A program made the position numbers and the translations under genes. A stretch of DNA of 64,000 nt from Bombus terrestris (taxonomy: Eukaryota > Arthropoda > Insecta > Hymenoptera > Apidae), in the NCBI RefSeq assembly GCF_910591885.1, contig NC_063279.1, forward strand, positions 1,302,001-1,366,000, in the 5' to 3' direction. Below the pieces are notes generated by a model. The model searched no databases and was not told the origin of the DNA. It saw nothing but the letters and a program-made list of their open reading frames with translations. Position 1 is the stretch's first letter. Each line of letters begins with the position of its first letter. Below are positions 27,501 through 39,870 of the stretch, in pieces.

Positions 27501-28403
27501 GTAAATACTTTGGAAATTTTGTTAATTCGCATGATATTGATATTTAGGTTATTGATTTTGTAAAATTAAGAAAAAATTCTCTATTCTTGTGATTGCAGGA
27601 AACTTACCCATTCGAACCCCCATTTGTCAGAGTTGTGCATCCCATGATCTCTGGTGGTTACGTCCTTATAGGAGGTGCAATTTGCATGGAACTCTTAACG
27701 AAACAAGGTTGGAGTTCAGCCTATACAGTGGAAGCAGTCATTATGCAGATTTCAGCAACACTAGTAAAGGGAAAAGCACGCATACAATTTCAAGGACCAG
27801 GTAGTGCTAGCAAAGTGTGTGGTCAAGGTCAATACAGTCTAGCCCGTGCACAACAGTCATTCAAGTCTCTTGTACAAATACATGAAAAAAATGGTAAGAC
27901 GGTCATTTTATTTCTCATTTCATCGTGTATGTCAAACTTTTGCAATAGGAAGAATATTCGATGAGAAGATAATGAGTTTAATGTTTAGCGTTATTTAAAT
28001 GATGAATTTTTCATTATCGTTATTATATAATATGTTTTTTAATACGTGTTTCTTTAACAATATTGGCTGAAATAATTTGGGAAAGATAATAATTTTAGAA
28101 ACATATGCTGCTCCACTTTTTCCTTTCTTTTTTCGTTTTTTTTTTTTTTTTTCATTAATATAACGTCGTTATTTATACGTTATATTACTATTTGCATTCC
28201 TAACTTGGAATTTAACGATACAATCCTATAAGATTCTGTTATGTTAGTAAATCTTTGTATCACGTGGCTCTTAATCTTTTACTTTTGACGTATGTTTTTC
28301 CATCTCTTTCTGAAATACTTGTTTCTGAAATATCTATATACATGGTATTATGTTGTTATATATTCTTATAGGTTGGTTTACCCCTCCAAAAGAGGATGGC
28401 TAA
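24531..28403 (+). CDS. UBE2Q2: UBE2Q-type ubiquitin-conjugating enzyme E2 (6 exons, complete)
   Basis: Exons 24531-24692, 26478-26825, 26915-27074, 27188-27339, 27599-27893 and 28372-28403 join in frame to 382 codons plus TAA; human UBE2Q2 is of similar length. Residues 1 to about 60 are the RWD-like N-terminal region typical of the family (MACLNTLKQEIKTLESVF..HERF). An acidic stretch lies near residues 137-165 (EDVEDIDDDEESDAEEDL). The UBC fold is C-terminal: ETYPFEPPFVR, an HPM in place of the usual HPN (288-290), and the catalytic Cys at 303 in GGAICMELLTKQGW, ending in GWFTPPKEDG as in animal UBE2Q proteins. The product should accept ubiquitin from E1 on Cys303 and pass it to substrates or an E3. 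ATG 24531 was chosen because it aligns with the start of known family members. Confidence 0.95.
24693..26477 (+). other. First intron of UBE2Q
   Basis: AT-rich intron, donor ACA|gtaagt, acceptor atgtcatag. No embedded gene or element recognised. Confidence 0.8.
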
Positions 28404-30470
28404 TGAACATGAATCACGGAGAAAGAAAAGTTTGACGCGTGCTTACAGCTGAGACTTTAATTCGGTGTGTGCCCAACAAATAATTGTTACGATAATGATT
28501 TGATACACAAAACACAACATTAACTAGGTGGTAACTTAAGATACTGAATTAATCTAATGCATAATTCCATTTATAGCTGAAAAGGCTGCCGCGCAAACAG
28601 TGAAGTGTTTGATTATGTATGCATAGATTTTTCAGTAATTAGTGATTAAATCGCCAATCGCATTTGTGAATGTGAGATGTAATCATTTTTATCTGGAATT
28701 GATTCTTACGTTTGGAATTACTAAGGATCATAATTATTCCAAATAACATTAATCTTAGTTCTCTTTTCGTGAGTACACATGTTGTACGTACGTACGAAAC
28801 AGTGTAAACATTCTCTGTGAAAATGCGTTTGCGCAATCCGTGCTTCCTTTCTTTCAACAGAGGGAACACGACGATTATCAACTTAGATAGTTATATTGAC
28901 AATTTTTCTAAGTGTTTTTTTATCATTGTGAGCTTTCATTCGTTCCATTCTATCTTATTGTATCTTAATTTTTTCATTGTGCAATTCATAAGTAAGTTTG
29001 TTTGGACATATACATTTGTTAAAAGTAGACAGTAAACGAATCTGATATGAGAATAGCGATGTTTCTGGGGGTAAAGCGAATTTTGCTATTACCTTTTGTA
29101 TTTACTCGATGCTTTCATTCATTGATCAACATGATTCGGTAATGTGAACGAGCACACAACTAAATCATCACAGTTCTAGAGTATTTCGAGATAGTATATG
29201 ATTTTAAGAAAATTAACATCACATACAATGAGGCTTTAGAGGTTATAGTATTACTTGTAATTCTACATACTATGCAAAATTCTACATACTATGAAAATAT
29301 CTTATTCACGAATGATTTAATTTAACAGACTAATGAAATTATATATTTTCTTTTATCAAGTAGAAACTTTTTACATTTTTATTTTGTTAGATATTAAAAT
29401 AATAAACGTATATATTTCTAATGCTTTACGTTGTCCGCTTTCTAATTATTCATATTTAATCTTTAACTAAACTTTATTCGAGGTTGCATTCTGCAAAATA
29501 TTTTATAATTTACGTTTTAATTGTCAAACATTCTTATAAATAAAGAAATCGTATAGCAATACTAGGTAGTATGTATTTCCTTAACATAATTGACTACTAC
29601 TACACAGTTAAGGGTTGTATAGATGTACAGATACACGTTCGTGTGTTAATTTCTCGAAACTCTAATGTTCTTCGAAGTCCGTATTATTTTTTCTTAAATT
29701 TAAAACTAAAAATACGCAAAACAATGTAGGATTCGTCATTTGGTTGTGTGCTTCGTTTGTTAAGCTACTTTTGTTATATCGTTTACAAAGCGGTTGATGT
29801 GTGCTTGAGATTGATATAAAGGTTTGGTCTGTATGTTGGGCGTACGCTCAAGCGAATTTTTAGTGGTATTCTATATACATATATATACACATAAATATAT
29901 ATCGTGACAATTTATTTGCAATCGAAGCTCTATTTACACGACGCATTGAACGTGAAATTACGCGAGTAATCGTCGAAATTTCTTTGTGCCACAGTAGAGT
30001 TTACACTGGCCAGTTAAAGGAAACGATAAGGCATAACAAGCGAACACGCGTACATTAAAGGCACCATTAGGATCGCGAAAAACGAATTACCGCTTCTTAA
30101 GAAAAAAAAAAAAAAATTATATACACATGTATTATTGCACATGTATTTGAAATTTATGAGACTATGCTATCCTTGTGCGTTTTTCTTCGTGAAAACATTT
30201 TCTTCTAACCGAACGGGTATCGTTCCCCTGTCTATAAAAGAAACAAACAATTATGGACTTCCGGTTCTTTTTTCACGATGACTTCATCCCTAGTTAACGA
30301 TAGTAGTCGATAAAAATTATTATCCTTGTATGGCAAAGACCGATGGCCAAACTATTGCGTATACGTTTATTAACAAGCGAATTTCTACATTTTTAAAAAC
30401 GATTGCTTTTCATATACTCGATATATCTTGATTCCACTCCCAGAACGTCTATGCGAAATGTTTCGTACAT
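28404..30470 (+). other. UBE2Q 3' UTR and flank
   Basis: No coding exon. AATAAA at 29401-29406 and 29539-29544 are candidate 3' ends, implying a 1.0-1.1 kb 3' UTR. A short direct repeat of a 14-16 base unit (TTCTACATACTATG) occurs at about 29263 and 29280. Confidence 0.5.
29401..29406 (+). terminator. Candidate poly(A) signal of UBE2Q
   Basis: AATAAA about 1 kb after the stop codon; a second at 29539-29544. Confidence 0.3.
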
Positions 30471-30512
30471 ACATACATACGTACATGAAACGCGACGTAC
30501 ATTTTACAAGGC

Positions 30513-30615
30513 TACACACACACACACACACACACACATACAGACACACATACACGCACGACCACACGCATGTATACACGCACGCACGCACGCACGCACG
30601 CACATGAGCGCGCGC

Positions 30616-30656
<41 letters not shown>

Positions 30657-30670
30657 CTCTCTCTCTCTCT
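30513..30670. repeat. Compound microsatellite (CA)n-(ACGC)n-(CA)n-(CT)n
   Basis: CA run 30513-30538, ACGC units about 30577-30603, GC run, CA run 30618-30652, CT run 30652-30670. The open frames here on both strands are simple products of the repeat. Confidence 0.97.
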
Positions 30671-30886
30671 ACACACGTCATATTATACAAAGATATACAT
30701 TTACATGCGTGCATATTATGCATTCATAACACATGCTCCGATTCGTGTATATAAATATACATATTCCGTTCCTTGTGTTTCATCTTCGTACGTTGTACAT
30801 ATGCAAATTTGTATCAATTAGTCGACGAAACACGTTCGAACGGCGATTCGTTTGATCACTGCGCTATTGTATCTGTAAATTGGAAG

Positions 30887-30922
<36 letters not shown>
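30887..30922. repeat. Poly(A) tract, 36 bases
   Basis: Uninterrupted A run; no retroelement 3' end is recognisable beside it. Confidence 0.95.
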
Positions 30923-30925
<3 letters not shown>

Positions 30926-33829
30926 GGATTTGAAACGTACGTGAATTTCAACGAATAATATAATATTTTCATCGTGTAATTTAAATAATTGTAACTAATT
31001 TTTTTGAATGTTCGACACACCGAATTGCACGGGAAAATATAATATGTATCTCAGTTTATGTCTGTGAGGTTGTTCAGAAAACAACGGTACGAAGATGAAG
31101 CGGTACATATGTTATTGGCAATAACGCATGTACGATGCATCCGTAAATATAATTATTGGAATAATCGAGCGAAGTAGCATGGGTCAATAGTTTCTTTTTC
31201 GTGGTGTAATTAAAGGAAAAAGAAGAAAAAAGTAAAGCAAAAAGAAAACAAGAAATCGTTTGTGAAATTCGTGCGAGCAGTTTCGTAATAAAATCTAGAT
31301 TCTTAAGTATAGGTGTACAATCGATGAGCTCATTGTCAGTGGGTATCAATGATTTGTACAGCCGCACCTGACTGACACTGAGTGATGGTTGTTTTGACGT
31401 CGTTAACCGTTATGTTCTTTGTCAAAAGAAGAAAAAAAAAACAAAAAAGAAGAAAAATAACTTTTTATTTCTCTCGCGTTTGTTAAGTTTTTCTTTCCTT
31501 TGAAGAATTTGCGGAGCGTATATTGTAAGCAGCCACGTGGCCTGTATATTTTTGCTACAAATATCGTTGGTAGTACCCGTTTTTAAAAATTAAACGTTCT
31601 TACGTTCTTTCTTATTATTATAGAAGTAATTACTATTATCTCTCTCGTTTTTCTTTCATATAACTCATTCGAAGTTCTTAGAGAAACTAAAAGAGCTGAT
31701 GAAATACTGACGTAATAAGATCGATTAAAAGCGAATTATATTTAATGGTTTATATCAATTATCCGTAAATCCATGCTCATTTTTCTTAGCTGTTAAACGA
31801 GACGAACTCTTTCGCAGATGCAGAAGTAATGAGAATTTTTGTAAAAAAAAAAAAAAAAAAAAAAAAAGCGCGCGAAGCGTGTATTCTTTATTTGATCGTT
31901 ATTGATGTTCGATGAGATACACGAATACAAATTTGAATATACACGAATTTGCAAATCGAAGTCTTGGCTCTTTTGTTATTTGTTAAAATTTATTCAAAAG
32001 ATATCTTACAAATGACGGAGTTTACTAACGATAGAAAGATGTTAAGCAAAATTTCTCCTTACTTTTGCATCGAAATTATAATATAATTTACAAAAAGGAA
32101 ATATACTGTGTTTCTTTGATCAAAGTAGATCGAATTTCCCTTTGGTTGTAATTACAAAGAAAACGGAGAAGAAGAGCGCGTTGAAACAGAAGCGTAGTAA
32201 GTAAAAGTAAATGATTTTTTACGGATTCGCTTCTCAAATAACGAGAGTAGTTTGTATACCTGCGATATGCTTGAACGAAACTTTCAATTTTTCACGATGA
32301 TTTTACAATGAACTGTCGATTTGAAGACTGGTTAAAAAAAAAAATGAAAACACTTCTTGCGTTCCTTTTTCCACTCTTAAGATTTGTGCGTTATCACGAC
32401 CTTCTATTCTCTAATTGCTATGGGCGAGTAACCGAACGCTAAACGATCGGCCTGTATCGTAATGAAAGCTCTATTTTTTATGTATTTGATTTCGTGTAAA
32501 ATATAGGACGATACTGGTGTTTCCGGTTAAACAGATCGGAAGAAAGATTTGCGAATATAAATGTGCCTAGTTTTCGAATGTATTTGTGGCAAAAATAGTG
32601 AATTTGTTATTAGAGGGTCTCAAGTTCTCCCTTGCTTTCCCGATACCGTGCTTTTCTAAAAGGTTTTCTAAAAGGTACTATTCTTAATCCATTAAGGGCC
32701 AACATTCCATTTGAAATTTATTTGCGGTCGGTTTACTTGTATTTGAATTCTGTCTTTTAACATTATGATTATAAAAAGGATTTGTAAGCATTTATGTAAT
32801 ATTTTTTTGGTCGCTATTTCTTTTTCCATTTAGATCCTACAACTTTATAAACTTCAAATTTACTCATTCGTGGCGCTGTAAGGAATTTTGCATTGAACAC
32901 CGGCGTTGCCAATATGCGTAGTGTTCTAATATATATATATTTAGCAAAGGACAAAGGACAATCAACGTTCTAAGTTATTTTGCTTTCGTTCTCCGGTACT
33001 TTCTGCGCTCTTGCACATTGTTTCACTGCTCGGTTCTTGATGGGTTAATTCTTTTACTCGTCTTTTTCCCGCATTAGGGGCGGGGAGCAGACTATCGTTT
33101 TCAGCCAAATTTCTTTTTAGCCGAACAGGTTCTTTTTACAAAAGACGACAAAGTTAGGATACGTAGAATAAACGAAAAAAAAAGCAAAAACAATCATTAC
33201 ACACGACTTTCCCTATCCACTGTATTTGCCTATTCAATTAAGGTGGTCTTAGGAAGAAAGAAAAGTAAAGATAAGTCGCCACGTAATGTATATCTCGTTA
33301 AGTGAATATTTCGATATTTCTAGCATAAACGAAGATTATACTTTGTCTCTTTCTCTCTCCTCCTCCTACTCCATACACATGCACACCTACACATAGAGCT
33401 ACAAGACACGGAAAATAAAGAATTTCGATAATAAAGGCAAAAAAGATGGTTCTTTTGATGCCAATTAATTTTCTCCATTCCCCCTACGTTTCTTCAAGGA
33501 TGAGATAATACGTATAATAATAATAATAAATACGATTCTTTTATAATATGATCTATCGTAAATTCTGCTTTTGTAATTTTATTAATAGTGTATTTTTATT
33601 TCATTTTATTTTATTAATAGCACTTTTTAGTAAAAGATACGCGAAGAAAATTTTCCTTATCGATCTTTGCTGTAATTCCTTCAATAACGTTTTGTCGAAA
33701 AAGATATATTTATGATTTTTCATAATTCCAATTGTATTTCGATCGATATTGCTTATATCGCAAACCAGCTTAGATAACATTCATACTTAAACGCGTAAAT
33801 GTCCTGGATTTCTTGCAACGAATCGAGCG
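30923..33829. other. Gene-free spacer
   Basis: No coding exon, RNA gene or element recognised beyond the poly(A) run at 31843. Many short purine-rich runs; short open frames lack protein character. Confidence 0.6.
31843..31867. repeat. Poly(A) tract, 25 bases
   Basis: Uninterrupted A run followed by GCGCGCG. Confidence 0.95.
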
Positions 33830-34490
33830 AACGAAAACAGTTGCAAATTTACGACGAACGATGGAACAACCACCCGATTAATCAACGCGCAAGTACAATG
33901 TCGTAATAATTGGGAGGCTTGGAGGGACCGCGGAGGGCTTCCGCTGTCCTTCCGGATGACGCAGCTGCCCGCAGGACATGCGGTATTCGGAGAATACCTG
34001 AAGAAAATCGGAAGAGAAGCGACGAACACATGTCACCATTGCGGTGAAGGCGAGGACACGGCCCAGCACACTTTGCAATTTTATCCGACGTGGGAGGCCC
34101 CACGTATTCTATGGCTAGCGACTGGCGAGAAATTAAGACCCCACGTCAGTTCTGAAAGTGATGCTGAGAGTTGATGCAACAAGAGTTGCTCGTAGTCCGT
34201 TCATATTGCGAAGACGTAATGCTCGTAAAGGAACGAACAGAGTGGGAGAGGGTGAGAGCGTCTTACCCTTGCAGGGTTCCTTGCAAGGACGGCCCTGCGC
34301 TACCCAAGGAATGCTCTCTCAGACAGGAGAAGACGCAGGAGGAGGATCCGGCAGTAATTCGACAGAGGTGCCGGGGCATCTCAGCTGAGCATCAGGCGGT
34401 CCACCGTGGGGTTCTGGTCCGTAAAGTCTGACACTATCTCGCCGCTTGCCAGAAGAGCGGGGGGTGTCGATGAGGATTTCCTCATGTATT
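33830..34490 (+). mobile_element. R1-clade non-LTR retrotransposon fragment (3' end, degenerate)
   Basis: The + strand reads NNWEAWRDRGGLPLSFRMTQ followed by GHAVFGEYLKKIGREATN and CHHCGEGEDTAQHTLQFYP: the C-terminal zinc-knuckle (Cys-x2-Cys ... His-x4-Cys-like, last Cys replaced by Tyr) region that follows reverse transcriptase in R1-type elements. Reading frames shift near 34150, with the continuation (SYCEDVMLVKERTEWERVR) in another frame. It is homologous to, but clearly diverged from, 39450-39780. The reverse transcriptase is absent, so this is a dead 5'-truncated copy. Confidence 0.82.
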
Positions 34491-37221
34491 AAAAAGGAGT
34501 ACATCGTCGTAATGGAGCTACTAAACGACGAAGAAATTTTGCAGAGTTATTTTATTCGTCGTTGGACGAGAATTCTAAAAAGCACAAAAATATCTCCTTA
34601 TGGTTATTGATTATCGATCATTCTAAGAGAATTATACCTTTGTTATTTCTAGAAGTATCGATTTAAGCATCTTTTTGCACTTTGGAAATCTATAGCGTCA
34701 ACGAAGAAGCTTTGTAAATTTTTATTTGTTTATGCGAAAGTTGTCCCAAAAGATCGTACGTGTTGTGACCAACGATAAGGTCACTCGAAACTTTAACGTT
34801 GGAACTTGGAATCTTCTAAACTGTAGGTGAATAGAATACAAATTTGGGAAATCATGTCAAAACATCCGCTGTTTCTACTTTCTTCGAGTTTCTTTTATGG
34901 AATCGTATCGAAACTGTGATGGGCAAAACTTTAGATATTTAGAATATATTTCGTTTTTTATTGATTGGAGGAACGTTCGAAATAATGCCACGAACGAAGC
35001 TATTTTTCAATAATAAAAATTCCGTTCTGTATTATTTTAAAAATAAATGAACGATAAAGGATACGAACAAAAGACGAACGTATTGAAGTACATAATTTCC
35101 TCTTGTTTTAATAAATCAAGGAATACTTGTTCGTGGGAGAAGCATATCTTTCAAGTTCCTTACGACACGGTTAAGAAACAAATTCGTTCATTGTTTAAAT
35201 CACAGTTCGCAATGGGGGCAAAATGACAATTTAACGTTTAATCTCAAGAAACGAGGGTAAATTCTACAAACAAGCTGCTAATTAGAAAAGGTACAAATTA
35301 AATTGGTGTTCTGACGTTGGAGTGTTTGCCTGCTACATATTTACTCAGCTTGTATTTCTTAATGACATGCTTGCAAATGATAAAAGTACTTTTTAAACTT
35401 TTAAAACTCGTCACCGGCAAGTCTGCTCGTTTATTCTCTTCGTATCGCTGTTTCTTACGATTTTAATATGATTTATAAAAGAAGTTTCGTGTTTTATTTC
35501 ATACGGATCGTACCTTGGATTAAATTTTTTAATATTTCGCTGAAATTTACATTTTCTATTCGTTAACGACAGAGTACGTGGCACAAGTTGCAGAGAGACG
35601 ATCCAATTTCAAACGAAGATTGCCTTTCGTTTCGAGCCATCGTTTCAAATTAATGAAATATCATCGATCCATCGTTTCTCGCCATACAATTTTTAAGATT
35701 TACTTTGTCCCCTTAAAACGTTAACGAACGATTCTTCTTGGACGTTGCACCATCTGCGTCGATCATTTGCTCCTTGCCGTATTTACGATACTTCGTTTCG
35801 CAATCTATTTACTCGGCCAATTTAAGGAGAAAATTATTGCAAGTATTTCATGTAACTTTTTATCTTCTTCTCCGTATTAAGCTTACGAAATTTCTTAACT
35901 GTAAAAAATAAGACCCTTTGGAAAATTAACCCATGACACGGAAATCGTATAAAAGCAGGATTACGTGGCAAATAGACGTGACAGAGTTAATGGTAAAGAC
36001 AAGGATCGCGCGTGTGTATCTTTGCGGGGAAAGCTGCACGTTCGATACAACCGGATCGACTGATTGCGTCGAAACACGTCCCTAACAGTGGCCGATAGCC
36101 GTTGTTACAAATTCATTCGCCACGTAGCCGACAAGTCTGACAATTTACCGAGTTACTCGCCACCGGATTTGACCATCGCTGCGGAAGCAATAAGGAGCAA
36201 GTTTGGCTTGACTTTCGTGCGACGAGACTGCAACGCCGAACCGTTAAACGTCGAATCGATTCACCGGAAAACTTGACGATGTCGATGTCACACGCGCAAG
36301 AAGAAAGCTACGCGATGCGATTGTCTTGTCCACTCTTGTCACGACAAAATCAACAATCTCCAATTGTTTAGCAAGAAAAGGCGAATGGCTAAGATAATTT
36401 CGAAGCTGCTCTTTTTCCATTTTTAATACGACAACAATTGGACGCTAGAAGAATCCTCGCAGATCGCAGGTAATTTGTCTTTTCTCGATGCAACGAAATT
36501 GGAGGATCGAAGAATCAAAAGTGATTTGTCAAAAATTGTCAGTAAACTGTAAAATTCGTAATTGATATTTAATTAGAAGAGCAGTATTTTATTTTTTTGA
36601 TAATTGCGACATAGTACAAAGTTTGTACGTAGACCGAACGTACTAAGCATCGACATATACATCATTCGTCAAGTTTGAAAAATTCTGAATTTAATGATAG
36701 CACGCGCGTGCTTATCCACGAATGAACAAAGTAAAACTCGTAGTTGGAAACACTGGCAAGTATATTTTAACAAGACGAGATATTTTTAAACACCGAGTCG
36801 CTATGGAAATATTTTTATCAACGAGCGGACCCTTTATTGCGAGTTAATAATATAATCGATACTCGGATAAAAGATACGCCAGTGTACCTATGTTTATGCG
36901 TAAATATGAGACGGCTGAATCACTTCAGACCCTTTGAAACCCTTCTTCTGGAACGTCATTACGAAACATAGCATAAAAAATATCTACGACTCGTACCACG
37001 GTAGACATCATTTTTCTACAAGTTACGAAGAAAACCGGTTCGTTTCCCCAGACGACTTTTTATGCAGGATATATACGCTGAGTAATCAGAGAAAATAGAT
37101 TTCCTTCTGCGTCCAGCTTCTCTTCCCAAATCCTTCTACGAATACAGAAAAGAAAACGCAGACTAATCGTAACGTAACGTTTTAATCAAATTTCCTACAT
37201 TTTCTACGTTTAAAATAAAAG
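34491..37221. other. Gene-free spacer
   Basis: No coding exon recognised. The open frame at 36064-36276 has even codon-like composition but no recognisable domain, splice context or homologue that I know. Confidence 0.5.
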
Positions 37222-37306
37222 TATTGACTTGGCAACTAAGTGATTGCGCATTTTGTCAATACCATCTAATGATAAAATTCGCAATCACTTAGTTGCCAAC
37301 CCAATA
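37222..37306. mobile_element. 85-bp palindromic MITE, copy 1
   Basis: Nearly the whole element is one inverted repeat: GGCAACTAAGTGATTGCG on the left pairs with CGCAATCACTTAGTTGCC on the right. Ends are TATTG...CAATA. A second copy is at 56371. The ends and TA borders fit a mariner-type origin. Confidence 0.85.
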
Positions 37307-38029
37307 CATTTTTAACACCCAACCAATTTTCCTGTATGCCGTTCTATTTAATCGGTACGAGGTAACGACTAATTAATGGATTTGATAAAACCAGCGGTTG
37401 AAGGTCGTTGGATTTAAGGAGCCGTTTGAGGTAAGACAAATGCAGAATCTCATTAGCGATACTGGAAAGAAGATTTTCGCGCGTGGACGCCACTCGCGGT
37501 AACAACCTCCTAACGCGATACGATCATTATACGACTTCTCTACTGGCCGACTTTTTCCTCCCTTTACTACTTCGTGTCCGGCCAACGATTCGCTGGTTTT
37601 TTCACTCATGTGCACCGCGCGTCCTTTCGCACAAAACCAATGTTTTTCTTGTGTCGACGAAACAAAAAATGCTCAACGAGATTCCCTGTAACGGTTAATT
37701 AAATCGCAACGATAATTGCTTCCACTTGATCCATCGAATTTCATTTTTCAATCTTTTATTTGATTCATTTAATCGATCAACAATAAGGCAACGAATAAAA
37801 GTGAACGCGAAATTGTTGAAAAGAGTAAGTCAAGTACGTCATACGTCTCATAAAAATGTCTGGAAATAAGACAACTATTAAAGGCTTCGTCGAGATAGCG
37901 ATACAAAGTGTATTAGAATAATAGATACTTTATAGAATGCACAAAATAGATTTTTATGAATCGAAAGTTCACTTCTACGGTAAAATTATAGAATCGAAAT
38001 AGAAGAGATAGCAAGTAAAATGGAGAGGG
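37307..38029. other. Gene-free spacer
   Basis: Nothing recognised. Confidence 0.6.
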
Positions 38030-39870
38030 AAGCACGAGGCGGGTACGGGTTGTCAGGGCGTAGGACCACGCCCTGGAAAACCCCGATGAATCTGATCTTC
38101 TCCTATAGCCGGGTGGTGGCTGGTCGGCGCCTTTGGCACCTGCCAAATGTCGATTCGGAGCGGAGAACTTCGGAGTTGGTGGGCCCATATCTGCCAAGAC
38201 CACTCACCTCACATTCTTGTGGGGCTCCCCGTCACTCTGCACCGGCCTTGACCAGGGTAGGGTGCGGAAGAGTGAGTGGCACCAGGATGGAAACCCTTGT
38301 TGACACCCTAGGCGATATTCTTTGGAATCATGGACAAATATTATCATCTTTGGTAACGGGTGCATCTCCCAGAGAAAATTCCATACAGTACCCGGGCACC
38401 CTTAGGGTCATAGGGGTTGGGATTACGCCCACCCATCGCACAAGGTACCCAGTACCTTGCTACCTGGATTAGCTAAGCCTGACAGGGGCTGTCGCTCGTC
38501 TCAGGTTGAACGAGGCACATTTTAAGCCCTCCCGTCTCCCCAGAACGATTCCGGAGCAGGTGGGACGCTGCTCACCCGCCGAAGGCCATTAGGTGGAGCA
38601 AATGTACCTTAAATCGCCCCTCTTGCCACGTACGACGCGGTGCCCCCGGACTCGGTAGTGGCATGCTACACCGACGACACGTTGGTGCTGGTCTGTGGCA
38701 CGGCGTGAGACAGAACCGTTCATCTGTCGGAGCTGGCGGCGGGTTGCGTGGTCGCCGAGATCAAGGAATTGGGGATGAGGATGTCCCCTGAGAAATCCGA
38801 GGCAATGTGGTTCTGCCGCAGGGCCGATCACGAGCGCCTCCAGCGGGCTATCGCCTGAGGTTGGAGGGGGCTGTGATCGGGGTCGGAACCAGCATGAAGT
38901 ATCTGGGCCTGATCCTCGGCGCCACTGGACCTTCGGCGCTCACTTCAAGCGCCTGGCATCGTTTGTCGAGGCGATGGCGGACGCATTAGGACGTTTGCTG
39001 CCTCGGCAGGGCGGGCCCGGTGTCGGAGTGCACCGGCTGTACGCCGGCGTGGTGCGATCGAGGCTCCTCTACGGAGCTTCGATCTGGGCGGAGGACCTGA
39101 TGGCCAGACGCTGCTGTCTCCTGAAGGGCAGTAGGGCTGGACGGTGGCCATCAGGGTAGCGAGCGGCTTCCGCACCATTTCGGCTGCAGTAGCGACGGTG
39201 CTCGCCGGATTTTCCCCGGATTTTCGAATTGCAGGCCCTGAAGTGTCGCGAGATTTATCTCCACACTCGGAGTCTGTCGGACGGGGTCGGCCCGGTGGAC
39301 GTCGACGTTAAGGTTCGGGCTCTACGGGCCTTGCTCGACAGATGGCGCGCCAGTCTCAACATGAGAGCGGGCGCGCCGGGGCTATGGGTCCTCGATGCCG
39401 TCCTTCCAAACTGGGACGTTTGATTGGACGGGGTGGGCCTCCCATGACCTACAGGGTGACGCAGGTGCTCACCGGACACGGGTGCCTTGGTGAATACCTG
39501 CACCGAATCGGGAAAGAGGCGACCGTGCGTTACCACCACTGCGATGCGAGCGTGGATTCGGCGCAGCGCACGCTGGAGTACTGTCCAGCGTGGACGCTGT
39601 CGCGTCGCGACCTCATCGTGGAAATCGGATGGGACCTCTTGCCGTTTGCGATCCTCGAGGCACTGTTAATGAGCGAGAGAAGGAGGAGGGCCGTGACCTC
39701 CTTCTGTGAGCAGGTTATGCTTTGGAAAGAGGCATTGGAGAGGGTGAGGGTGCGGAACTCCCATCCCGAGAGGATCGGCCGGCGAGGGCGCGGCAGACGC
39801 GTGGACGCGTTTCGACGGGGCGCGCTAAGTCCGCCGCGCTTTCTTGTGGGGGTCAAACTTAGTCGCTGGT
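38030..39870 (+). pseudogene. R1-clade non-LTR retrotransposon, internally deleted and frameshifted
   Basis: GC-rich block. 38030-38590 looks like the 5' leader of an element. At 38660-38800 the reverse transcriptase active-site motif appears as ACYTDDTLVLV, soon followed by a stop (GTA*), then SELAAGCVVAEIKELGMRMS. The frame then changes (EGAVIGVGTSMKYLGLIL at about 38860) and again (RLYAGVVRSRLLYGASIWAE, 39035-39090). The C-terminal part is ELQALKCREIYLHTRSLSDG, then the zinc-knuckle region at 39450-39600 and a basic tail to about 39790. Endonuclease and the N-terminal half of the reverse transcriptase are missing, so it cannot be active. Confidence 0.85.

Noticed and set aside
30385..30821. 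Open frames of His-Thr or Cys-Val repeats
   Set aside because: Translations of CA and ACGC microsatellites.
36064..36276. 70-codon frame in a CpG-rich patch
   Set aside because: No recognisable family, start context or exon borders; kept only as a remark in the spacer entry.
37913..38472. 96- and 150-codon frames on opposite strands
   Set aside because: Part of the GC-rich leader of the R1-like element, not a host gene.
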